NCBI GenBank assembly: GCA_002338445.1
Contig: DDII01000026.1
Span: 1 to 43,097 of the forward strand
DNA length: 43,097 bases
Reading direction: 5' to 3'
Source: Cellvibrionales bacterium UBA1854
Lineage (GTDB): Bacteria; Pseudomonadota; Gammaproteobacteria; Pseudomonadales; Porticoccaceae
Shown here: one piece after another, positions 1 to 7,731 of the stretch
Layout: each line of letters opens with the position of its first letter
Position numbering within the stretch: the stretch's first letter is position 1
The notes under the pieces: model-generated
What the model saw: only the letters and a program-made list of their open reading frames with translations
Told to the model about the DNA's origin: nothing
Database searches by the model: none
Position numbers and translations under genes: made by a program

Positions 1-19
1 CGGCTTATCGGTTGACTCT
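1..19 (+). ncRNA. rnpB: RNase P RNA, 3' end only (partial)
   Basis: The window opens with CGGCTTATCGGTTGACTC. This matches, from memory, the highly conserved 3' terminus of bacterial type A RNase P RNA (CGGCTTATCGGTC in E. coli M1). The rest of the gene lies outside the window. RNase P RNA is the catalytic subunit that trims tRNA 5' leaders. Its position just upstream of mraZ on the same strand matches the Pseudomonas-type order (rsmI, rnpB, mraZ). A T-run follows at once (19-25). The exact 3' end is uncertain by a few bases. Confidence 0.8.
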
Positions 20-22
20 TTT

Positions 23-46
23 TTTAACTTTGTTCTCCAAGTTAAA
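23..46. repeat. 8-bp perfect inverted repeat after rnpB
   Basis: TTTAACTT (23-30) and AAGTTAAA (39-46) are perfect reverse complements around an 8-base loop. They lie directly downstream of the rnpB terminus. No T-run follows the second arm, so this is not a classic intrinsic terminator. It may be part of the rnpB 3' trailer and help processing or termination. Confidence 0.4.
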
Positions 47-93
47 CCATAGCTCTTCATCTATAAATCACATTAAGTTGTTGTCGCATCCAC

Positions 94-123
94 ATGTTTT
101 AAAATATTAAATACTTAAAACAT
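94..123. repeat. 9-bp perfect inverted repeat in the rnpB-mraZ spacer
   Basis: ATGTTTTAA (94-102) and TTAAAACAT (115-123) are perfect reverse complements around a 12-base AT-rich loop. The bases that follow (cgctttt) form only a poor T-tract. It could separate rnpB from dcw transcription or be a protein-binding site. I see no gene in the rest of 47-199. Confidence 0.4.
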
Positions 124-199
124 CGCTTTTAACATCAGCCTTTTGAACCGGGGCACCTGAACTGACTGATTTTTAAGTAGTTTTTCTTAATTTCTTTAC

Positions 200-228
200 T
201 TGACTTTGAAACTAACTATGCCTAATCT
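200..228 (+). promoter_or_regulatory. Likely sigma-70 promoter of the dcw cluster (Pmra)
   Basis: TTGACT (200-205) and TAATCT (223-228) are separated by exactly 17 bases. This is a good -35 and a moderate -10. Transcription would start near 235, at the edge of the MraZ repeat array, which fits autorepression by MraZ. The next gene is mraZ at 296. Confidence 0.6.
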
Positions 229-235
229 GCACAAA

Positions 236-270
236 TGGTGAAATGTGGTGAATAGTGGGTTTTAATGGGA
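236..270 (+). promoter_or_regulatory. MraZ operator: four TGG(T/G)N boxes at 10-bp spacing
   Basis: TGGTG (236-240), TGGTG (246-250), TGGGT (256-260) and TGGGA (266-270) recur with exact 5-base spacers. One box therefore falls on each DNA helical turn. MraZ is known to bind direct TGGGN repeats with this spacing upstream of its own gene and to repress the dcw cluster. The array sits between the promoter and the mraZ ribosome binding site. The two upstream boxes have T in place of the third G. Confidence 0.85.
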
Positions 271-295
271 AAAATAAGAGCAGAAGGGGAGTAAA

Positions 296-763
296 GTGTT
301 CAGAGGCAGTGATCCCATTAACATGGATTCGAAAGGGCGAATGGCTGTTCCGACGCGTTACAGGGCCATGCTCGATAACTTGTGTAGGGGGGAGCTGGTT
401 GTGACTATTGATATGAAATCAACGTGTTTGACACTATCGCCGCTTCCTGAATGGCGAAAATTTGAAGAAAAAGTAGCCAAATTGCCTGCTCTGGATGAAT
501 TGGGTGAGATGCTGAGTCGTTTTGTTGTGGGTCAGGCAAAGGACGTGCAGGTTGATGGCAGCGGTCGAGTACTTATTCCAACAGAATTGCGTGAATATGC
601 GCAGCTGTCTAAAAAGTTGGTTCTCGTGGGACGCACACAGAGATTGGAATTATGGTCGGAAGACAATTGGAATGCTGAGAGAGAAAAGTCTCAAGCTGGT
701 TATCGAGCAATTCTCAGTGAGCGAGAGGGTATGTCTGATGCGTTGAAGAATTTGTCTTGGTAA
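296..763 (+). CDS. mraZ: Transcriptional regulator MraZ
   Basis: MraZ is a nucleoid-associated DNA-binding protein that binds its own promoter and represses the division and cell-wall cluster. The 155-residue product has the family's usual length. It carries two AbrB-like halves, the first around residues 5-50 (DSKGRMAVPTRYR) and the second around 80-125 (VDGSGRVLIPTELREYA). The start is GTG at 296, preceded by a purine-rich AAGGGGAG at about 284-291. It is first in the cluster, 14 bases before rsmH, and directly downstream of the TGGxN array it should bind. Autoregulation is inferred from that operator. Confidence 0.97.
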   Translation: MFRGSDPINMDSKGRMAVPTRYRAMLDNLCRGELVVTIDMKSTCLTLSPLPEWRKFEEKVAKLPALDELGEMLSRFVVGQAKDVQVDGSGRVLIPTELREYAQLSKKLVLVGRTQRLELWSEDNWNAEREKSQAGYRAILSEREGMSDALKNLSW

Positions 764-777
764 ATTGGTAGCTGTAT

Positions 778-1701
778 ATGATTGGGCATAAGCCAGTACT
801 ATTGAGAGAATCCGTCGATGCTCTGGTGATAAATCCAGATGGGTTATATGTTGACGGTACCTTTGGGCGTGGCGGGCACTCTTTAGCAATATTGAATAAG
901 TTATCCGAGGATGGCTCCTTAGTAGCTATTGATAAGGATTTGGAAGCTTTAGCTCATGGTCGAACTTTATTCCCGCGAGAATTGAGGCTAACTTTGATGC
1001 ATGCATCTTTTGGAAGTCTCTCTGAAGTGCTTGAAAAGCTGGGTTCGAAGACAACTTCTGGGATTTTACTTGACCTCGGTGTTTCTTCTCCCCAGCTTGA
1101 AACCCCCAGCCGAGGTTTTAGTTTTATGCGTGATGGTCCTTTGGATATGCGCATGGACCAGACGAGTGGCAGGTCTGCTAGAGATTGGTTAAATAATGCT
1201 TCTAAAAATGATATTGCAGGTGTTTTGAAACAATTTGGTGAGGAGCGTTTTGCAAAAAGAATTGCAAAAGCAATTGACTATGAGCGCTCAGATTCACCAA
1301 TTGAAAGCACGCTACGTCTAGCAAAAATAGTCTCTGATGCTCATCCGGCGTGGGAGGGTGGCCAGCATCCTGCGACGAAGACATTTCAGGCTATTCGGAT
1401 CTACATTAATAAAGAGCTTGAAGAACTTAATGTTTTTCTGAGCGAAGTAATTGACTTATTAGAAATTGGAGGCCGATTAGTCATTATTAGTTTTCACTCC
1501 CTGGAGGATCGTTGTGTAAAGCGATTTATACGTGCTCAACAGCGGGGTTTAACGACCCCAAAATATCTCCCTACGAAGGACTTTGATAAAAATGTTCGAT
1601 TAGTTGGAATTGGGTCTGCGATCAAACCAACACAGAGTGAGATTGCACATAATTGGCGCGCCCGCAGCGCCGTAATGAGGGTGGCTGAGAGAGTGGCATG
1701 A
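778..1701 (+). CDS. rsmH: 16S rRNA (cytosine-1402 N4)-methyltransferase RsmH
   Basis: RsmH (MraW) methylates N4 of C1402 in the 16S rRNA decoding centre, using S-adenosylmethionine. The 307-residue protein has the SAM-binding signature DGTFGRGGHS at about 26-35, LDLGVSSPQLE near 97-107, GPLDMRMD near 120, and the late family motif ISFHSLEDRCVKRF near 238-251. Length matches E. coli (313). It follows mraZ by 14 bases. Its stop overlaps the ftsL start as ATGA, which indicates translational coupling. Confidence 0.97.
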   Translation: MIGHKPVLLRESVDALVINPDGLYVDGTFGRGGHSLAILNKLSEDGSLVAIDKDLEALAHGRTLFPRELRLTLMHASFGSLSEVLEKLGSKTTSGILLDLGVSSPQLETPSRGFSFMRDGPLDMRMDQTSGRSARDWLNNASKNDIAGVLKQFGEERFAKRIAKAIDYERSDSPIESTLRLAKIVSDAHPAWEGGQHPATKTFQAIRIYINKELEELNVFLSEVIDLLEIGGRLVIISFHSLEDRCVKRFIRAQQRGLTTPKYLPTKDFDKNVRLVGIGSAIKPTQSEIAHNWRARSAVMRVAERVA

Positions 1702-2021
1702 AAATTTTTGAACACAAAATTCCTTTTACCTTAAGTTTAATAGGACTCGTATCCATCTGGCTGTTAGTGGTTTTCTCTGCCATTTCAGTAGCGTATGTTG
1801 AGCATTTGTGTCGCCAGTATTACGAAAGAATTTCAATATCAGAGAAAACCAATAATCAGCTTCAGGCAGATTACGGTCGTCTTATTTTAGAGTTAAGCAC
1901 TTGGGGATCGCTGCCACGCGTTGAGACTATTGCAATCAATGAATTGAATATGAGGACTCCATTGGGAGATGAAATTATTTTAGTAAATCCGGTATCTTAT
2001 AGGGGATCTGATGGTGATTAA
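1698..2021 (+). CDS. ftsL: Cell division protein FtsL
   Basis: FtsL is a small bitopic membrane protein that forms the FtsQLB divisome subcomplex and helps activate FtsWI. The 107-residue product has a short cytoplasmic N-terminus, one hydrophobic helix at about residues 11-33, then a helical segment likely to form a coiled coil (about 40-75). FtsL is poorly conserved, so the call rests on size, topology and position between rsmH and ftsI. The start ATG overlaps the rsmH stop by 4 bases. The 3' end overlaps ftsI by 11 bases. Confidence 0.93.
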   Translation: MKIFEHKIPFTLSLIGLVSIWLLVVFSAISVAYVEHLCRQYYERISISEKTNNQLQADYGRLILELSTWGSLPRVETIAINELNMRTPLGDEIILVNPVSYRGSDGD

Positions 2022-3747
2022 AACGGGTCATCCAGCGGCCGCTGCAAATTGGCGTTTTTTCTTAGTCGTATTAATTGTATTAGCACTACCAATTATTATC
2101 CTCATAAAAATAGCGTCATTACAGGGCAGCGATTTCTTACGTACTCAAGGCGATTCTCGAGCACTCCGATCACAGGTCATACCCGCTTATAGGGGAATCA
2201 TATCAGACAGGCATGGTGTTCCCCTTGCTGTGAGCACTCCTGTTTCAACTTTAACAGCTAACCCACAGCTGCTGCTTTCAGCAAATGCTAATCAGTTATT
2301 ACTTCTTGCCGAGGCGTTAGGACAATCTCCAGAACGTCTACAACAAAAGCTTAATGCATATCGTAAAAAATCTTTCATGTATCTTTCGCGTCAATTGCCT
2401 GTTGAAGAAGCAGATAAGGTGTTGGATTTGCGGATACCCGGAGTCAACGCCGTGCAAGAGTACAAGCGTTTCTATCCTGCGGGAGAGGTTACGGCTCAGT
2501 TGGTTGGTCTTACTAGCAAAGAGCAGGATAGGGGACAAGAAGGTTTAGAGTTGGCTTATAACGCATGGTTGAGTGGTGAATCAGGATTACGGAGAGTACT
2601 TCAGGATAAATCGGGACACGTTATCGAAGAACTTGGAGTTGATAGGGACGCAAGGCGCGGCAAACCCTTGAGCTTGAGTATTGATCTTCGTATTCAATAT
2701 GCGGCATATCGAGCCCTTAAGAATGCGGTTCATGAGCATGATGCACAGGCGGGATCAGTAGTGGTGCTTGATGTGAAATCTGGAGAAGTTTTAGCAATGG
2801 TGAATCAGCCATCTTTCAATCCAAACGATCGCTCTACTGTAACTCCAAATGTTTTGCGTAATCGGGCAATGTTAGATCTGATTGAACCAGGCTCTACAGT
2901 GAAGCCATTTACTATTTTGACTGCTTTACAGTCTGGAATTTTCAGTGAGCATTCAAACATAGATACGAGCCCAGGCTACATAAAGGTAGATTACAAGACA
3001 TTTACGGATTCTAGTGACTATGGGGTACTCAATCTTACTGAGATATTATCCAAATCGAGTCAAGTTGGAACCATTAAAGTTGCTTTAAAGCTGGATCCAA
3101 GGTTAACCAGAGGCGTTTTTGAAAAGTTAGGTCTGGGTCAGAGCACAGGTAGTGGTTTTCCTGCTGAGGCAGTCGGAAACTTACCGACGTTCCATATTTG
3201 GGACCCAATTTCTCAAGCTACTTTTGCTTTCGGATATGGGTTTAGTGTTACGTCACTTCAGCTTGCACGAGCTTATTCGGTGCTGGCCAATGATGGGATG
3301 CGTCGCGAGATTTCATTAATTGCTAATGATCCTCCCTTGAGGGCAGAAAAATTGTTTAATCCAGATGATGTTCGAGCAGTTCGCGGTATGCTCGAATCCG
3401 CAGTGGGGCACGACGGAACTGGGCAAAAGGCGTCCATTTCGGGATATTCGGTCGCTGGGAAGACTGGTACTTTGCATAAGACTAGAGAAAGCGGCGGATA
3501 CGCCAAGAACCGTTATACGGCAACATTTGCAGGTATGGCCCCCGTTAAAAGTCCCAGAATAGTGACTGTTGTCGTCATTGATGAACCAAGTCGTGGGAAA
3601 TATTTTGGGGGCCACGTGGCTGCACCTGTTTTTGCTGAGGTTACAGGTAATGCACTTCGATTAATGCGGGTAACGCCTGACTCGGTTTCGACAACGCCGA
3701 TGTTATCTGGTGCGAAAATTAATTATTTTTCAGCAGGTGAGTCATGA
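2011..3747 (+). CDS. ftsI: Peptidoglycan D,D-transpeptidase FtsI (PBP3), unusual SSQ motif
   Basis: FtsI crosslinks septal peptidoglycan as partner of the glycosyltransferase FtsW. The 578-residue protein has an N-terminal membrane anchor (about 17-34), a pedestal domain beginning at VIPAYRGIISDRHG, and a C-terminal transpeptidase domain. The acyl-enzyme motif STVKP has Ser295 and Lys298, and KTGT has Lys484. The middle motif reads S349-S350-Q351, where E. coli and Pseudomonas PBP3 have SSN; the bases are tcg agt caa. Surrounding residues are otherwise normal. It overlaps ftsL by 11 bases and murE by 4. PBP3 is the aztreonam and cephalexin target in relatives. Confidence 0.97.
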   Translation: MVIKTGHPAAAANWRFFLVVLIVLALPIIILIKIASLQGSDFLRTQGDSRALRSQVIPAYRGIISDRHGVPLAVSTPVSTLTANPQLLLSANANQLLLLAEALGQSPERLQQKLNAYRKKSFMYLSRQLPVEEADKVLDLRIPGVNAVQEYKRFYPAGEVTAQLVGLTSKEQDRGQEGLELAYNAWLSGESGLRRVLQDKSGHVIEELGVDRDARRGKPLSLSIDLRIQYAAYRALKNAVHEHDAQAGSVVVLDVKSGEVLAMVNQPSFNPNDRSTVTPNVLRNRAMLDLIEPGSTVKPFTILTALQSGIFSEHSNIDTSPGYIKVDYKTFTDSSDYGVLNLTEILSKSSQVGTIKVALKLDPRLTRGVFEKLGLGQSTGSGFPAEAVGNLPTFHIWDPISQATFAFGYGFSVTSLQLARAYSVLANDGMRREISLIANDPPLRAEKLFNPDDVRAVRGMLESAVGHDGTGQKASISGYSVAGKTGTLHKTRESGGYAKNRYTATFAGMAPVKSPRIVTVVVIDEPSRGKYFGGHVAAPVFAEVTGNALRLMRVTPDSVSTTPMLSGAKINYFSAGES

Positions 3748-5264
3748 CAACGTTACATAGCCCAAAATGCTGGAGTATCGGCGAACTTTTTGCCAATGAA
3801 AAAATTGAATTATCATCCTCTTGTTTATCTGTTTCGGGATTGTGTCAAGACAGTCGATTGGTAAAACAGGGTGACTTATTTTTTGCGCTTCCAGGTAAAA
3901 AAACAAATGGAATGCTCCATGTTGATGAGGCGCTGAGAAAAGGAGCGGTTGGTATAGTTGTTGATAAAGCATGGAGAGGTAATACATCTGATTTTTCAGC
4001 GCCTGTAATTCGAGTTTCTGATTTATACAGTAAAGTTTCTCAAATTGCTTCAACATTTTACGAGAATCCGTCAAAAAAAATTCGCACAATTGCTACTACA
4101 GGCACCAATGGAAAGACCTCATGTTGCTGGCTGCTCTCTGATCTTTTAACACGCCTTGGCAAGAAATCAGCATACCTAGGTACTTTGGGGTGTGTAATCG
4201 GGGGCTCAAGGGCTGACGGAATGTCAGCAAGCGAGGTGATCAAAACTTCTTTGACTACTCCAGATGCTATAACGATCCAGGCCATCCTCAAAAGTCTATC
4301 CAATGCTGGTGTTTCGAGCGTCGCACTTGAAGTATCGTCCCATGCCTTGGCTCAAAAAAGAATAGATGCTGTTTCTGTAGACACCGCTATTTTTACGAAT
4401 TTAAGCCGAGATCACCTTGACTACCATGGTGATATGAAAAGTTATGGAGCTTCTAAGACACTGTTGTTTCAAAAACCTGAGCTGCAGACAATTATAATTA
4501 ATATCGACGACGACTTTTCTGCTGTGCTGGCGGGGAAAATAGCTTCACACAAACAAATTTACAGGTATAGCTTGGACAATAATAAAGCCGATATTTATTG
4601 CACTTCCATTGAGCTAGACCCGCTTGGAGTGACAGCTGAAGTCGTTACTCCTTGGGGTCGCGGTACCATTAAATCCTCTTTAGTAGGCCAGTTTAATTTG
4701 TCCAACTTATTAGCTGTACTGGCTGCAGCAGCCACAAAAATGCCGCTTTCTGACGTCTTGGGAGCAATCCCATTGATTCAAGCGCCCACTGGTCGTATGG
4801 AGCTAATCAATATGGAATCAGTGCCTGGTGTGGTGGTGGATTACGCCCATACTCCCGACGCCTTAGAAAAAGTGCTGATAACACTGAGGGCCCACAGTAT
4901 AGGAAAACTTTGGGTGGTTTTCGGCTGCGGCGGTGAACGAGACATAGGGAAGCGCTCCAAAATGGGAGCTATAGCAGAGCGATATACAGATAGAGTAGTA
5001 CTGACTAGTGATAACCCCCGCGGTGAACCAGAGGATCAAATAATAGCACAAATTAAGCGCGGGATGCTCGGGAAGGCAATAATTAAGACCGACCGTCGCG
5101 ATGCGATTCGACACGCCATTTTTTCTGCAGCATCAGATGATTTAGTTCTGATAGCTGGCAAAGGTCATGAGGATTTTCAACATGTAGCATCTGGACAATT
5201 ACCTTTCAGCGACCAGTACCAGGTTCGCTCTGCTTTGTTGGATCGTCAGGATGGAGTGAGATGA
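3744..5264 (+). CDS. murE: UDP-MurNAc-tripeptide synthetase, meso-DAP adding
   Basis: MurE adds the third residue of the peptidoglycan stem peptide to UDP-MurNAc-L-Ala-D-Glu in the cytoplasm, using ATP. The 506-residue protein has the Mur ligase P-loop TTGTNGKTS near residue 120, the central-domain motif LEVSSHAL, and SRDHLDYHG. The specificity motif SDNPRGEPED, near residues 420-430, is the DNPR signature of meso-diaminopimelate-adding enzymes, which fits a Gram-negative wall. GKGHED lies near the C-terminus. The start ATG overlaps the ftsI stop (ATGA), and the stop overlaps murF in the same way. Confidence 0.97.
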   Translation: MTTLHSPKCWSIGELFANEKIELSSSCLSVSGLCQDSRLVKQGDLFFALPGKKTNGMLHVDEALRKGAVGIVVDKAWRGNTSDFSAPVIRVSDLYSKVSQIASTFYENPSKKIRTIATTGTNGKTSCCWLLSDLLTRLGKKSAYLGTLGCVIGGSRADGMSASEVIKTSLTTPDAITIQAILKSLSNAGVSSVALEVSSHALAQKRIDAVSVDTAIFTNLSRDHLDYHGDMKSYGASKTLLFQKPELQTIIINIDDDFSAVLAGKIASHKQIYRYSLDNNKADIYCTSIELDPLGVTAEVVTPWGRGTIKSSLVGQFNLSNLLAVLAAAATKMPLSDVLGAIPLIQAPTGRMELINMESVPGVVVDYAHTPDALEKVLITLRAHSIGKLWVVFGCGGERDIGKRSKMGAIAERYTDRVVLTSDNPRGEPEDQIIAQIKRGMLGKAIIKTDRRDAIRHAIFSAASDDLVLIAGKGHEDFQHVASGQLPFSDQYQVRSALLDRQDGVR

Positions 5265-6631
5265 CAGCCATTTTATTGAGTGATGCTGCAGCTCAGTTCG
5301 GGGGAACACTCCTTAATTCTGATGCGAAGTGTAATAGGGTCTCTATCGATAGTCGAAAAGTAAAACGTGGTGATATTTTCGTTGCACTCTCGGGTAAAAA
5401 TCATGATGGTCATGAGTTCATTGAGGGTATTGCTAATAAAATTGCGGGAGCAATTGTCTCAAAGCCAGTTTTTGGGAAAAATCTTCCACAGTGGGTTGTC
5501 AAAGACACCGAAAAAGCACTGGGATACATGGCTAGTTTAAAACGGGATTCTTTCAGAGGACAAACTGTTGCCGTAACGGGTAGTAGTGGAAAAACTACTG
5601 TGAAAGAATTTATTTCTTCAATTTTAAAACTCTGCGGATCGGTACATGCGACAGAGGGCAATTTAAATAATCAAATTGGATTACCCTTGACTTTGTTGGC
5701 GCTTTCTGAAGCAGCCGACTATCTTGTTTTAGAAATGGGAGCCAGGAAAGCTGGTGATATTAATTATTTGTGTTCGTTATCTCGCCCTAATATCAGTTTG
5801 GTAAATAATATTCAGAACGCGCATATTGGAGCTTTTGGCGATCTAGGTACTACAGCGAGTGCAAAATCAGAGATCTACCAAAGTTTACCTGAAGATGGAG
5901 TGGGAGTTTTAAATCTGGACATTGATTACGCTGATAAATGGAGGGATGTGATAGGAGCGCGACGGTGCATAACGTTTTCAGCAGAAGGTAAATGTGCAGA
6001 TGTTATGGCAATTAATCTTAAATCAGATGAGCTTGGTTGTTACAAATTTACGATGCGATTATCTTCTAAAACTCAGACTTTGCGAGATATTTCAATAAGA
6101 TTAAATGTTCCAGGACAGCATTCCGTCAGTAACGCAGTTGCTGCAGCCACTTGCGCGCTTGCCACAGGTGCAGGTATTGATCAGATAAAGCAAGGTCTCC
6201 AGATGGTGCAACCTTTGTCGGGACGTTTAATGGTTAAAAAGTTACGCTCTGGCGGATCTTTAATTGATGACTCATACAATGCTAATCCAGAGTCTGTAAA
6301 AGCGGCGATTAATTTTCTTTCTACGCGCCCCGGCATCCGAATTTTTGTGTTTGGAGATATGGCTGACTTGGGCAATCATGCTCCAGAATTTCACTCCTCT
6401 GTAGGTGATTATGCACGTGATTTAGGGATCGATTCGATGCTTACACTTGGTTGCCTAAGTGCGAATGCGAGTAAACAATTTAATGGTCAGCATTTCTCAT
6501 CCTTGGATGCTTTACGAAATTATTTATCAAGTTTTAAAGACACATCAGAGACGACCTTTCTGATAAAAGGGTCGCGTGCTTCCTCTATGGAAAAGATAGT
6601 AGGCATGCTCGAGAGTGGAGAAATTTTCTAA
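5261..6631 (+). CDS. murF: UDP-MurNAc-tripeptide:D-Ala-D-Ala ligase MurF
   Basis: MurF ligates D-Ala-D-Ala to the UDP-MurNAc-tripeptide, the last cytoplasmic step before MraY. The 456-residue product has the ATP-binding P-loop VTGSSGKTT near residues 105-113, LEMGARKAGDI in the central domain, and the MurF-typical DDSYNANPES near residues 337-346. The length matches E. coli MurF (452). It overlaps murE by 4 bases and mraY by one base (TAATG), so the three genes are probably translationally coupled. Confidence 0.97.
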   Translation: MTAILLSDAAAQFGGTLLNSDAKCNRVSIDSRKVKRGDIFVALSGKNHDGHEFIEGIANKIAGAIVSKPVFGKNLPQWVVKDTEKALGYMASLKRDSFRGQTVAVTGSSGKTTVKEFISSILKLCGSVHATEGNLNNQIGLPLTLLALSEAADYLVLEMGARKAGDINYLCSLSRPNISLVNNIQNAHIGAFGDLGTTASAKSEIYQSLPEDGVGVLNLDIDYADKWRDVIGARRCITFSAEGKCADVMAINLKSDELGCYKFTMRLSSKTQTLRDISIRLNVPGQHSVSNAVAAATCALATGAGIDQIKQGLQMVQPLSGRLMVKKLRSGGSLIDDSYNANPESVKAAINFLSTRPGIRIFVFGDMADLGNHAPEFHSSVGDYARDLGIDSMLTLGCLSANASKQFNGQHFSSLDALRNYLSSFKDTSETTFLIKGSRASSMEKIVGMLESGEIF

Positions 6632-7713
6632 TGTTTTTTTGGTTAAGTGATTATTTTGGACAATTCTATAGTCCGTTATCAGTGTTCCAATACCTTACTT
6701 TGAGAGGTATTTTCTCAGTACTTACCGCGCTTGGTATGTGCTGGATTTTTGGACCGTTTCTGATTCGAAGGTTAAATGATCTACAAGTTGGACAGGCAAT
6801 TCGTAGTGACGGGCCGAAAACGCATTTTTCAAAAGCTGGCACGCCGACTATGGGTGGTGCTCTGATTATTATTACGATGTTTATGAGCACGATAATGTGG
6901 GCAGATATCCAGAACCGGTATGTCTGGATAGTGTTATCGGTGACGATATTTTTTGGCTTAGTTGGTTGGGTTGATGATTATCGAAAAGTGGTTGCAAAAA
7001 ATCCCCGAGGGTTACCTGCACGTTGGAAATTCTTTTGGCAATCATTAATTGGGTTGGCAGCGTCCCTGGCGCTCTACCTTACTGCGCAATCGCCCTCAGA
7101 GACCGAACTAATAGTTCCATTTTTTAAGTCTTTTGCATTAGATTTGGGACCATTTTTTGTGGTGCTGACTTATTTTGTAATTGTTGGTACAAGTAACGCG
7201 GTTAATTTGACTGATGGACTTGACGGTTTAGCTGTGATGCCGACCGTTCTTGTAGCGGGGGCATTGGGCGTTTTTGCATATGCAAGTGGAAATTATCAGT
7301 TTGCGCATTATTTGAATATACCATTTATAAGTGGTGCCGGAGAACTACTTATTATTGCTGCTGCGCTTTGCGGTGCTGGGTTAGGATTTCTTTGGTTCAA
7401 TACATATCCGGCGATGGTTTTTATGGGTGATGTGGGTGCACTCGCTCTTGGTGCTACGCTAGGTGTTATCGCAGTAATTGTGAGGCAAGAAATCGTTTTA
7501 TTTATCATGGGCGGGGTATTTGTGGTAGAGACCATGTCCGTAATTATTCAGGTCGCTTCGTTCAAGCTCACTGGACGGCGTATTTTTCGTATGGCACCTT
7601 TACATCACCATTTCGAGTTAAAAGGTTGGCCAGAGCCGAGAGTCATAGTTCGGTTTTGGATTATCACATTTGTCCTAGTTCTGATTGGACTAGCTACTCT
7701 CAAATTGCGATAG
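6631..7713 (+). CDS. mraY: Phospho-MurNAc-pentapeptide transferase MraY
   Basis: MraY is a polytopic inner-membrane enzyme that transfers phospho-MurNAc-pentapeptide from UDP to undecaprenyl phosphate, making lipid I. The 360-residue protein is the same length as E. coli MraY and has about ten hydrophobic segments. Family motifs are KAGTPTMGG near residue 70, the Asp pair in WVDDYRK near 115, NLTDGLDGLA near 195, and the HHHFELKGWPE loop near 325. It overlaps murF by one base and is followed by an 18-base gap before murD. Confidence 0.97.
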   Translation: MFFWLSDYFGQFYSPLSVFQYLTLRGIFSVLTALGMCWIFGPFLIRRLNDLQVGQAIRSDGPKTHFSKAGTPTMGGALIIITMFMSTIMWADIQNRYVWIVLSVTIFFGLVGWVDDYRKVVAKNPRGLPARWKFFWQSLIGLAASLALYLTAQSPSETELIVPFFKSFALDLGPFFVVLTYFVIVGTSNAVNLTDGLDGLAVMPTVLVAGALGVFAYASGNYQFAHYLNIPFISGAGELLIIAAALCGAGLGFLWFNTYPAMVFMGDVGALALGATLGVIAVIVRQEIVLFIMGGVFVVETMSVIIQVASFKLTGRRIFRMAPLHHHFELKGWPEPRVIVRFWIITFVLVLIGLATLKLR

Positions 7714-7731
7714 AATTCTGGAGCTTACTAA

